From positions 1-23,402 of the forward strand of contig CAMDPJ010000004.1 in NCBI GenBank assembly GCA_945903925.1: DNA of 23,402 bases. Reading direction: 5' to 3'. Under the pieces are notes generated by a model, which worked only from the letters and a program-made list of their open reading frames with translations, was not told where the DNA came from and searched no databases. The position numbers and the translations under genes were made by a program. The stretch's first letter is position 1, and every line of letters begins with the position of its first letter. The stretch is from Chryseobacterium gleum. Its GTDB lineage: Bacteria; Bacteroidota; Bacteroidia; Flavobacteriales_C; GCA-002722245. Of the stretch, positions 1 through 6,609 are shown piece after piece.

Positions 1-1826
1 AAAGTGATGATTACATTAACGTTGTCTTCATCGGGTATAGATTGATCGGCTTTTTTAATCGCTGTTGCGAAAACGGAAGTGGGTTTGCTATTCGCCAAAA
101 ACATACAAGTATCAACGAAATGACAAAGTTCTCCTAAGATTCTACCGCCGCCTACTGTTGGGTCTTGTATCCACGAATTCATTGGAATTACGCCCGCATT
201 CACACGATAATTGATAGATGCTTGGTGCTTGCCAATGATGCCTCTCATTTTTTGAACCAGCGGTGCAAACCTACGGTTGTAGCCCACTTGCAAGATGGCA
301 GGTTTTTCGGCCTTAGTGTATTTTACACGAATTACTTCTAATTCGCTTTCATCTATGGTTAATGGTTTTTCTACAAAAACATGTTTGCCTTCTTTAATGG
401 CACGAATCACTTTTTCGCCGTGGTCGTTGTGGCGCGTAGTGATTAAAACGGTGTTTATTTCGTTGTGCTGAATCAACTCATCGGCGTCGGTGGTGATGAA
501 CTTAAAGTTGTGTTTCTTGCCCGTAGAGTGCGCCGAAACGCCTGTAGCGGTGCACACGCCTGTAAGGGTATAAGCAGATATTTTATTCACGGTGGGTAGA
601 ATCACTCCTTTGGTGAAATTACCTGCGCCAATTAATCCAACATTGATTTGATTTACATTGGTGCTGCGATTATTTACAGCGATAGGTTTTCTGCTTCCGC
701 TAGATGATTCGCGGTATTTAAGCACGATACCTAAATAGTATTCTTTAATTTTTCCTTCTAATAAATCGTAAGCTTCTAGTGCTTGTTCGAAGGCGATTCT
801 GTGCGTTAATAATTTTTGCGGCGTAACTTTTCCTTCTTCAATCAAGGCGATGAAAGCTTCGAAATTTCGTTGCTCTGTCCAACGCACATGCGCAAAAGGA
901 TAATCTATTCCTTGTTCTTCGTATTGTGCATCGTAACGGCCCGGACCGTAAGCCATACTCAACTTCAACTCCAATTCTTTTTTGTAATAATATTCACGCG
1001 GAATATCCATACCTACCAATCCAACAATCACCACTCTACCTTTCTGCCGGCAAATTTCGCCGGCATCGGCAACGGGTTGATTGCTGCTTGTAGATGCGGT
1101 AATAATTACAGCATCAACACCTCTGCCATCACTAAAATTTTTAGCTGCTGCAATAATATCTTCCGGCGCACAAAGCGCATCGGCACCCATTTCTTTGGCC
1201 AACTCTAATTTGCGCGGGTCGAAATCGGTACCAATAACTTTACAACCATTTGCTTTCAGCAACTGAACAGTTAACTGTCCGAGCAAACCCAAACCAATCA
1301 CCGCCACTCGTTCACCAATGGTAGGCGCCGTTTGTCGAACACCTTGTAATGCAATGGCACCAACCGTTACAAACGATGCATCTTCATCGCTAACGCTATC
1401 GGGAATTTTGACAAATAAATTTTTAGGCACGTAGTTTATTTCGCTGTGGTTGGCATAACCTGCGCCACCGCATGCTACCCGATCACCAACAGTAACTCCG
1501 GTAATATTTTTTCCTACTTCTAACACTTCACCAACGCATGAATAGCCCAGCGGTATTGGCGTATCTAACTTTGTAAAAACTTTCTCTAAAGTATTTTTTA
1601 TTCCTTCTTGTTTCATTTTGGTGATGACTTGTTTCACCAAATCGGGGCGCGCTTGCGCTTTACCAATCAACGATTTCTTCGCCAAATCAACAATCATTTT
1701 TTCTGTTCCTGCAGATACTAGTGATGAGCGAGTTCTAATTACTACGCCGTTGTCGCCACATACCGGCGCTGGAACATCGAATAAACCTAGTTCGCCTGTT
1801 TTGTAGGATTGAATGAGTTGCTTCAT
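1..1826 (-). CDS. Bi-domain oxidoreductase: zinc-dehydrogenase-like half fused to Gfo/Idh/MocA half (partial, C-terminus beyond window)
   Basis: The frame opens with MKQLIQSYKTGELGLFDVP at 1826 and runs without a stop to the left edge (about 608 codons), so the C-terminus is missing. The first ~370 residues resemble a medium-chain zinc-type alcohol dehydrogenase: an SAGTEK segment, PLGYSCVGEVLEVG, GDRVACGGAGYANH, and a Rossmann fingerprint VIGLGLLGQL. A second Rossmann start, VGLIGAGNFTKG, then begins a Gfo/Idh/MocA domain with the typical EKPLTIDE and a GELCHFVD segment. Proteins of this two-domain build are often found in surface polysaccharide gene clusters and are thought to be NAD(P)-dependent sugar oxidoreductases; the substrate here is unknown. 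The expected full length is roughly 700 aa. The gene is separated from the ABC operon by about 90 bp. A possible -7 box (TACATTCG on the minus strand, 1851-1844) lies just upstream. Confidence 0.85.
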   Translation of the reverse strand, partial: MKQLIQSYKTGELGLFDVPAPVCGDNGVVIRTRSSLVSAGTEKMIVDLAKKSLIGKAQARPDLVKQVITKMKQEGIKNTLEKVFTKLDTPIPLGYSCVGEVLEVGKNITGVTVGDRVACGGAGYANHSEINYVPKNLFVKIPDSVSDEDASFVTVGAIALQGVRQTAPTIGERVAVIGLGLLGQLTVQLLKANGCKVIGTDFDPRKLELAKEMGADALCAPEDIIAAAKNFSDGRGVDAVIITASTSSNQPVADAGEICRQKGRVVIVGLVGMDIPREYYYKKELELKLSMAYGPGRYDAQYEEQGIDYPFAHVRWTEQRNFEAFIALIEEGKVTPQKLLTHRIAFEQALEAYDLLEGKIKEYYLGIVLKYRESSSGSRKPIAVNNRSTNVNQINVGLIGAGNFTKGVILPTVNKISAYTLTGVCTATGVSAHSTGKKHNFKFITTDADELIQHNEINTVLITTRHNDHGEKVIRAIKEGKHVFVEKPLTIDESELEVIRVKYTKAEKPAILQVGYNRRFAPLVQKMRGIIGKHQASINYRVNAGVIPMNSWIQDPTVGGGRILGELCHFVDTCMFLANSKPTSVFATAIKKADQSIPDEDNVNVIIT

Positions 1827-1915
1827 GAAAAATTTTGTTTGAGCGAATGTAGTAAAAGTTTGAAAGGTTTTGCGCAAGGGAGCGTGCAGCTTTGTTTTGC
1901 TTCGAAGATAGGCGT

Positions 1916-2587
1916 CTACCGCACTACCTCTCCGTCTTTCATTTCAATGATTCTGTCTGATTTTCCTGCGAAATCTTTGTCATGAGTTACAGCAATGATC
2001 GTGTTGCCGTTGGCGGCTAATTCTTTAAAAATATCGAATATCAAGCCTGTATTCACAGAATCTAAGTTTCCGGTGGGTTCATCGGCCATAATAATTTTCG
2101 GATTGTTGATCAATGCTCTTGCCACGGCAACGCGCTGTTGCTGTCCGCCCGATAATTTGCCCGAAGGCTTTGCCGCAAAGTCTCTCATTTGCACCGACCC
2201 TAATTTCTCCATGGCCATCGCTTCAATTTCTTCTCTGCTGAATTTTCCACGTTTTAGGGCAGGTAGCATCACGTTTTCTAAGGCAGTAAATTCGGGCAAT
2301 AAAAAGTGAAATTGAAAGATGAAACCAATATTTTCGTTTCTAAATTTGGCCAATTCGTTTTGCGATAATCCTCTTACCACGGTGTTGTTTATTTCAATTT
2401 CACCTTGGTAGTTGGTATCGAGTGTAGAAAGCAAATACAATAAGGTGGATTTACCACAACCCGATTTACCCACAATACTTACAAATTCAGAGGTATGGAT
2501 ACTCATGTCGATATCCTTAATCACATGAAATTTTTCGGGTTCAGTGAAGTATTTATTGACTTTATATGTTCTTAAAATCTCTGCCAT
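1916..2587 (-). CDS. ABC transporter ATP-binding protein, MacB/LolD type
   Basis: This 223-aa stand-alone nucleotide-binding subunit should power the FtsX-like permease encoded just upstream. Visible motifs are Walker A GKSGCGKST (residues 40-48), Q-loop Gln92, signature LSGGQ (145-149), Walker B IIMADEPTGNLD (165-176) and H-loop His202. The length and the EPTGNLD motif are typical of the LolD/MacB/FtsE group. Its ATG shares one base with the permease stop codon (TAATG at 2589-2585), so it is probably translationally coupled and is the last gene of the adaptor-permease-ATPase operon. A cytoplasmic, membrane-associated location is inferred. The exported substrate cannot be read from the sequence. 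Confidence 0.93.
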   Translation of the reverse strand: MAEILRTYKVNKYFTEPEKFHVIKDIDMSIHTSEFVSIVGKSGCGKSTLLYLLSTLDTNYQGEIEINNTVVRGLSQNELAKFRNENIGFIFQFHFLLPEFTALENVMLPALKRGKFSREEIEAMAMEKLGSVQMRDFAAKPSGKLSGGQQQRVAVARALINNPKIIMADEPTGNLDSVNTGLIFDIFKELAANGNTIIAVTHDKDFAGKSDRIIEMKDGEVVR

Positions 2588-3846
2588 TAGCCTCTTAAAA
2601 TTTCAACAGGGTCAATTTTCGATGCTTTGATAGAGGGCATCAATCCCGCAACAAAGGTGGTGCTCACGCCAAATATCACTCCGAAAATATAGTGTATGGG
2701 TTCAAAAATTACTGGAAAGAACTTCAAGCTTATCATGCCTTGATTTGGAAAAGGTACGCGCGATAATCCATAGGAAAGCATGAAACCTAGCAATATTCCT
2801 GTGAGTGCACCAAAGAAACCAATGGTGGTAGATTGCGCTAAGAAAATTTGAATGATGTCTTTGCGCGCAAAACCTTGTGCTTTCAATATGGCGATGTCTT
2901 TTAGTTTGTTGGAAATTAACATATTCATGATGTTGTAAATGCCAAAACCAGCCACGATAAGCATGGTTGCGCTTACCACGTAAGTAAGCACATCGCGCAC
3001 CACGTTTGATGATTGCACCGAGGCGTTGGTAAGCTCCCAATCGTCGGCTTTGTAGCCATATTTCAAGGCATAATCTTGTGCCAATAAATGCGCCACTTTT
3101 TTGTCTTTTAATTTTACGTTAATGTCGGTAACATAACTTTTGTCTTTACCCAACAACTGCTGAACGGTAGAAATGTTTACATAACTTTTAGAGTTGTCGA
3201 TAGCTGCCATACCCATTTGAAAGGTGGCTACAATGCGCAATCTTGTTGATGTTCCTTTGGGGGTGGCCAAAGTCACCATGTCGCCCATGCGCACATTAAG
3301 TTTATTGGCCAAGCCAACGCCCATGATGATGCCGTTGTCGCTGGTAAGCAAATTCTCCACTCTTCCGTCTACAATCTTTTCTTTTAGTCCATATAAGCGA
3401 GCCTCTTCCAAAATATCAACGCCATTAATTACACCATTAATTTGCACCGCTCCATAATTGAAAAAAGCTTGTGTAGTAAGCATAGGCGCTACGGCCAAAA
3501 CATTAGGATCTTTGCGAATATCGTTCATGATATTGGGCGCATTTTTTATGCCGCTGCTGCTTTCCTTAGGGCGAGGGTGACGCACCACCGCAAGCTTTGT
3601 GCTGTCGTTTAAATATTCTTTGGTGATAGAGTTAGAGTAGTTGGTTTTAATATCGTTAAACAAATGAATATCGGGCGTCATCGACAACATGGTTTCTTCT
3701 AGAAACTTGTTTACGCCTTTCATGAAAGAGATCATGAGAATGAACATGGCAATACCAAAAGTAACGCCCAGCATGGCCACTATCGATTGTTTTTTTCTCG
3801 AAAGCAGATGTCTTTTGGCGATATTTAAATTTACAGGTAAAGTCAT
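2587..3846 (-). CDS. FtsX-like/MacB-type ABC transporter permease
   Basis: This 419-aa inner-membrane protein has the MacB/LolC topology. There is one N-terminal membrane segment (about residues 19-43, QSIVAMLGVTFGIAMFILMI), then a large extracytoplasmic domain (about 45-285, MacB_PCD type), and three C-terminal membrane segments (about 291-315, 339-365 and 385-410) forming the FtsX domain. The segment NIMNMLISNKLKDIAILKAQGF is the typical coupling region between TM2 and TM3. The start ATG overlaps the adaptor's stop by one base (TAATG) and the stop overlaps the ATPase start in the same way. Such permeases act by mechanotransmission in tripartite export or lipoprotein-related systems. With an HlyD-type adaptor next to it, MacAB-type export is more likely than Lol function, which is an inference. 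Confidence 0.9.
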   Translation of the reverse strand: MTLPVNLNIAKRHLLSRKKQSIVAMLGVTFGIAMFILMISFMKGVNKFLEETMLSMTPDIHLFNDIKTNYSNSITKEYLNDSTKLAVVRHPRPKESSSGIKNAPNIMNDIRKDPNVLAVAPMLTTQAFFNYGAVQINGVINGVDILEEARLYGLKEKIVDGRVENLLTSDNGIIMGVGLANKLNVRMGDMVTLATPKGTSTRLRIVATFQMGMAAIDNSKSYVNISTVQQLLGKDKSYVTDINVKLKDKKVAHLLAQDYALKYGYKADDWELTNASVQSSNVVRDVLTYVVSATMLIVAGFGIYNIMNMLISNKLKDIAILKAQGFARKDIIQIFLAQSTTIGFFGALTGILLGFMLSYGLSRVPFPNQGMISLKFFPVIFEPIHYIFGVIFGVSTTFVAGLMPSIKASKIDPVEILRG

Positions 3847-4949
3847 TATTTCTCTGAAGGAATAATCAATTCAGCATTTACACCTAAGCCCGAAATTATT
3901 TCCGCATCATCTAAAGTTAGAATGCCCGTTTTTACAGCAACTATTGTTGCATTTCCATTGTTATTGATGTTTACGCTATCGCCTTTCATCAATAATTTAC
4001 GCGGAATAACCACAGTGTTTTTCTTCTCTTGAATCATGATGTTCGATTCCACGGTGATGTGCACATATTGCATCGACAATGAATCGGGAAATTCAGCATC
4101 TATTCTAAAAGTTTGATCACTTTCGTTCATCAATGGGTAAATTCGAGAGATGGTAGCTTCGCTAATTTTGTTGCCCGATACATCGGTTTTGAAAAGTACT
4201 TTTTGTCCGATTTTCACCTTCTCAATATCCATTTGATCAACCTGCATCTTAATTATTCTCGCTTTTTCATCGCCTAGCAATACTAAGTTTTCGTTCATTC
4301 TTACCGTTTCGCCTATCTCTTTGTAGGCCTTAAAAATTACGCCATCTATATCGCTGCGGATGATGAAATTGTTGAGGTCGTTTTCTGCAGAAGCGAGCTG
4401 ACTTTGAGCGCTAGATAAACTTACCTTCAAATCTCTTTTTGCCGAGTTGTATTTTTCTTTTGCCGATTTCACTGCATTGGCCGAAATACCGTATTGCACC
4501 TGCGCTTGATCGAGTTGCAATTGCGAAACAGCATCGACTAAAATGAGTTTTTTGTATTTAAAATAGAGTGCAGAATCTAAAGAGAATTTACTTTGTGCAT
4601 TTTCCAAAGCGCTGTGTAAATCATTTAAAATAGAGGAGTTGTTTCCTGCATCAACAGCCGATTTTTCATAGGCTGCAAGCATGGAGTTCATTCTTGCAGA
4701 AGGAGCGTCGCTGCTAATTTCGTAGAGAATCTGACCTTTCTTCACCACATCACCATCTTTCACATATTTCTTCAAAACAATGCCGTTCACCAAAGAAAAC
4801 ATAGCGTGTTCATTTTTAGGAATTATGGTGCCCGATGCATAAACCGATTCTACGATAGAACTCACTTTTCGCGGATTTACTAATTCTTGTTTTCCGCAAG
4901 AAAATAGGGTAAACAAAGCACCAACAGCAATAAAAAACGAAGCCCTCAT
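3846..4949 (-). CDS. Periplasmic adaptor (HlyD/MacA-type membrane fusion protein), predicted lipoprotein
   Basis: Starting at the ATG at 4949 gives 367 aa opening with MRASFFIAVGALFTLFSCGK, a lipoprotein signal with the lipid-bearing Cys at residue 18. A longer frame could start at 5045, but it would add 32 residues ahead of the signal peptide and run into the end of the neighbouring PIN reading frame, so I rejected it. A biotinyl/lipoyl-like hairpin (GIVLKKYVKDGDVVKKGQILYEI) precedes a long Ala/Ser/Lys/Gln-rich coiled-coil hairpin (about 85-190). The second half of the lipoyl domain (IIRSDIDGVIFKAYKEIGETV) and beta-barrel and membrane-proximal segments follow. It should link the permease to an outer-membrane channel. 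No TolC-like gene is in the window. It is the first gene of the operon. Confidence 0.9.
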   Translation of the reverse strand: MRASFFIAVGALFTLFSCGKQELVNPRKVSSIVESVYASGTIIPKNEHAMFSLVNGIVLKKYVKDGDVVKKGQILYEISSDAPSARMNSMLAAYEKSAVDAGNNSSILNDLHSALENAQSKFSLDSALYFKYKKLILVDAVSQLQLDQAQVQYGISANAVKSAKEKYNSAKRDLKVSLSSAQSQLASAENDLNNFIIRSDIDGVIFKAYKEIGETVRMNENLVLLGDEKARIIKMQVDQMDIEKVKIGQKVLFKTDVSGNKISEATISRIYPLMNESDQTFRIDAEFPDSLSMQYVHITVESNIMIQEKKNTVVIPRKLLMKGDSVNINNNGNATIVAVKTGILTLDDAEIISGLGVNAELIIPSEK

Positions 4950-5038
4950 AATTTTGATTTTCAGTGCGGCTAAGGTAATTGATATTGCACAGAAAAAAGT
5001 GAGCGAAGTGTTAAAAAGGGTTGATTGATGCCAGATTG

Positions 5039-5422
5039 TCACCAAATGATGTTTACGGGATATTTTACAAAATATTCATCGGCACTTACTAGAGAATACT
5101 TTTCTTTTTTTGCTTATGCAATGATGAGTCGGTCGAAAGGATCTTTGTGATGAAACTTGAGTTTAGAAAGCGTTTTAAGATGATCTTTTGTAATGGGTAG
5201 AATGATGAATTTCTCTTTTTCTATTTCTTCGAATAACTCCTCTAATGAAACCTTAATTTGTAGTTTACCCAAACTATATTTTATTGTGATTTCCCAACAA
5301 GAAGCAATACTGATATAACACGTGTTGTTGGAATCTTCAATTGCTGTTTTTGCTTTTTTCGACAATTGTTTATCTCCGCTTAAGAACCAAAGCAGGGTGT
5401 GTGTATCCAACAATATATTCAT
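5039..5422 (-). pseudogene. VapC-like PIN-domain toxin interrupted by an in-frame TAA (Gln103 position)
   Basis: The reading frame from ATG 5422 gives a PIN-domain protein: MNILLDTHTLLWFLSGD with Asp6, the conserved CWEITIKYSLGKL (Glu44), and HKDPFDRLIIA (Asp94, Asp97). It then meets TAA at 5116-5114, where the family nearly always has Gln (DRLIIAQA). Beyond the stop the same frame continues AKKEKYSLVSADEYFVKYPV and ends NIIW before TGA at 5041-5039. That is exactly the C-terminal part expected of the family, including the fourth acidic residue (Asp115). Total length would be 127 aa, normal for VapC. CAA to TAA is one transition. As sequenced, only a 102-residue product lacking Asp115 and the last strand would be made, so nuclease activity is probably lost. 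It is coupled to the antitoxin by a TAATG overlap. A sequencing error is the main alternative. Confidence 0.82.
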
Positions 5423-5625
5423 TACATGTATTCTTTAAAGTCTTCTAAAGGAACATCAAAATCTTTAGCCAATACAATCTTTCCTTTCATTGACCCAAAC
5501 TTCTTGGTTTTTTTCTTTTTGGTTTCTGGCGTTTTTAGCTTCAAGAAGGCAATGAAATTTTCAACCTCCTTTTTCAGGTGGTCGGGTAGAGATTGGTATT
5601 GTTGGTATAATTCAAATTCCGACAT
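5422..5625 (-). CDS. DUF2281/VapB-like antitoxin of the PIN toxin gene
   Basis: This small 67-aa protein starts MSEFELYQQYQSLPDHLKKEVENF and ends with the hallmark tail KFGSMKGKIVLAKDFDVPLEDFKEYM, split by a Lys-rich linker (TKKKKTK). DUF2281 proteins with this KxGSxKGxI...DFDxPLxDFxEYM tail are regularly found directly upstream of PIN toxins and are taken to be their antitoxins. I chose ATG 5625 because it matches the family's N-terminus. An in-frame ATG at 5676 would add 17 unlikely residues. The stop shares a base with the toxin ATG (TAATG, 5424-5420), so the two are translationally coupled. The antitoxin is intact although its toxin carries a stop. Palindromes at 5671-5691 could be an autoregulatory operator. 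Confidence 0.82.
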   Translation of the reverse strand: MSEFELYQQYQSLPDHLKKEVENFIAFLKLKTPETKKKKTKKFGSMKGKIVLAKDFDVPLEDFKEYM

Positions 5626-5670
5626 GTAACGAAGATAATAAATATTGAAATACGGAGAAAGAACCTGAAC

Positions 5671-5691
5671 TTTCAATTTTGAAAATTGAGA
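5671..5691. repeat. Palindrome upstream of the toxin-antitoxin pair (possible operator)
   Basis: TCAATTTT (5673-5680) and AAAATTGA (5682-5689) are perfect inverted copies around a single G, extended imperfectly on both sides. It lies 46-66 bp upstream of the antitoxin ATG, where antitoxin-bound operators often sit. A closely similar palindrome occurs at 5843-5865, which argues for either a shared repeat element or chance AT-rich symmetry. The remainder of 5692-5842 has no recognisable gene; it holds two more small inverted repeats (5719-5733 and 5762-5782). Confidence 0.4.
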
Positions 5692-5761
5692 CTAAGGTGA
5701 AGGAATTTATCAATTCGTGAAGCTGAAAGCTTCGGGAAACGATTCAGCGAAGTTTAATGTC

Positions 5762-5782
5762 AAAGCCATTGCCTATGGCTTT
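5762..5782. repeat. 8-bp-stem hairpin in the intergenic stretch between antitoxin and secreted-protein pseudogene
   Basis: AAAGCCAT (5762-5769) and ATGGCTTT (5775-5782) are perfect inverted copies around a 5-nt loop. A second, shorter hairpin GAAGCT-gaa-AGCTTC lies at 5719-5733. Neither has a good T-run, so terminator function is doubtful. Confidence 0.35.
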
Positions 5783-5842
5783 TCCTCTTAAAATCAAATG
5801 CTAAATCTAACAGAGGGAGGGATTAATAATCGTATTCAATCT

Positions 5843-5865
5843 GTTTCAATTTGCAAAATTGAAAC
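5843..5865. repeat. 10-bp-stem palindrome at the 3' end of the interrupted secreted-protein gene
   Basis: GTTTCAATTT (5843-5852) and AAATTGAAAC (5856-5865) are perfect inverted repeats with a 3-nt loop, touching the TAG stop of the neighbouring minus-strand frame. The core is nearly the same as the palindrome at 5671-5691. It could form an RNA hairpin at the transcript end, but there is no clear U-tract. Confidence 0.45.
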
Positions 5866-6356
5866 TACGGGGTAGTTACCTCCTCTACTTTTTTTGCGAA
5901 AACAATAGAATCGTATTCAGCAGGATACTCGTCCTCAAAAATCTCATGTTTAAAATCGGGTGGATAAGGTGAAATAAGTTCTTCTTTGACTGCTACATAT
6001 AGAAATTCATTATTTCTAATTATGTACTGATTATTTTCAGTTCTCCTATAAAACCAGTTACTATTGGTACTCAAATCACCACTCAAAATGGGAAATATTT
6101 GAAAGGAGAAAGAAGTGTAATGAGTTAGTAAAGAATCATTTTCAAACTTGTAGTGGAAGGTTTCTCGAAGAGGACATTGGCGACCAAATTGTTCGGATTA
6201 TTTAACCTTAAATTTCTTTACATCCGACTTTTGAAAGCTTAGAATAATATCTCCTACAAATGCACTAACTTCTGATTCTACATCTGCGCAAACTTGCGCT
6301 TGTGATGAGTTAGAAAGAATTAATAGAGAAATTATTAAACGTTTAATTTTATTCAT
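5865..6356 (-). pseudogene. Small secreted protein of unknown function, interrupted by an in-frame TAA at codon 53
   Basis: From ATG 6356 the frame encodes a good signal peptide, MNKIKRLIISLLILSNSSQA, with cleavage likely before QVC. It continues VESEVSAFVGDIILSFQKSD to KKFKVK and then hits TAA at 6200-6198. The same frame stays open for another 110 codons (SEQFGRQCPLRETFHYKFEN onward to KKVEEVTTP) and ends at TAG 5867-5865, giving 163 codon positions in all. The downstream part is polar and Tyr/Glu-rich, looks like real protein (NWFYRRTENNQYIIRNNEFLYVAVKEE) and has no good start of its own, only TTG codons. I therefore read it as one gene broken by a nonsense mutation. I do not recognise the family. 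The alternative is two unrelated short frames, which is unlikely because they share phase and meet at a single stop. Confidence 0.62.
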
Positions 6357-6454
6357 GTTTTAAAATAACGATTTTCTTTGATATTATTTTATTCGTGCAA
6401 GAAATGAAGTGTTGATTAATCCATCTCCCTTCCACCCACAAGCATTTCCACACA

Positions 6455-6472
6455 CCCTCTTCTCTAAGAGGG
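6455..6472. repeat. CCCTCTT/AAGAGGG hairpin in intergenic repeat region
   Basis: CCCTCTT (6455-6461) and AAGAGGG (6466-6472) form a perfect 7-bp stem with a 4-nt loop, and outer CACACA/TGTGTG arms (near 6449-6454 and 6488-6494) could extend it. It resembles the CCCTCTC/GAGAGGG hairpin inside the sdh operon at 7415-7433, suggesting members of one dispersed repeat family. Confidence 0.45.
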
Positions 6473-6493
6473 ATTGATTAGTGATTCTGTGTG

Positions 6494-6538
6494 TGAAAAA
6501 TCCTGTAATCGTATCAATCCTAAAAATCGTGTTCAGAC
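6494..6538 (-). repeat. Periodic GATT-rich intergenic repeat ending in GTCTGAAC
   Basis: Read on the minus strand, the element begins GTCTGAAC (6538-6531) and then shows GATT at 6528, 6519, 6510 and 6502, a spacing of 8-9 nt. I recall similar GTCTGAAC...GATT...GATT intergenic repeats in other Bacteroidota genomes, but cannot check this here. No gene or T-run is associated. The rest of 6357-6609 holds only this, the hairpin at 6455-6472 and the sdh terminator. Confidence 0.4.
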
Positions 6539-6541
6539 AAT

Positions 6542-6572
6542 AAAAAAATCCTCCCCATTTCTGAGAAGGATT
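6542..6572 (-). terminator. Rho-independent terminator of the sdhCAB operon
   Basis: On the minus strand a 10-bp stem (AATCCTTCTC pairing with GGGGAGGATT, two G-U wobbles) around a 6-nt loop is followed by seven T residues. It sits about 40 bp past the sdhB stop. A second small hairpin, GAGACG/CGTCTC, lies at 6586-6607 between stop and terminator. Confidence 0.7.
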
Positions 6573-6609
6573 ATTATGTTTTGTTGAGACGTATTATTAT
6601 TCGTCTCTA

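Noticed and set aside
816..1208. 130-codon plus-strand open frame
   Set aside because: It lies antisense within the dehydrogenase gene, has no family features and reads like a shadow frame.
4950..5045. Longer start for the adaptor protein at 5045
   Set aside because: It would place 32 residues before a good lipoprotein signal and overlap the end of the PIN frame; ATG 4949 fits the lipobox.
5671..5865. CRISPR-like repeats (two similar palindromes)
   Set aside because: Only two imperfect copies about 170 bp apart, no regular spacers and no cas genes.
5039..6356. Genetic code with TAA read as glutamine
   Set aside because: Many intact genes here end at TAA in family-typical positions, so genome-wide reassignment is excluded by the window itself.
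5114..6356. Phage-defence island anchored by the toxin-antitoxin genes
   Set aside because: Only one broken PIN pair and one broken secreted gene; no restriction, nuclease-helicase, retron or other defence components nearby.
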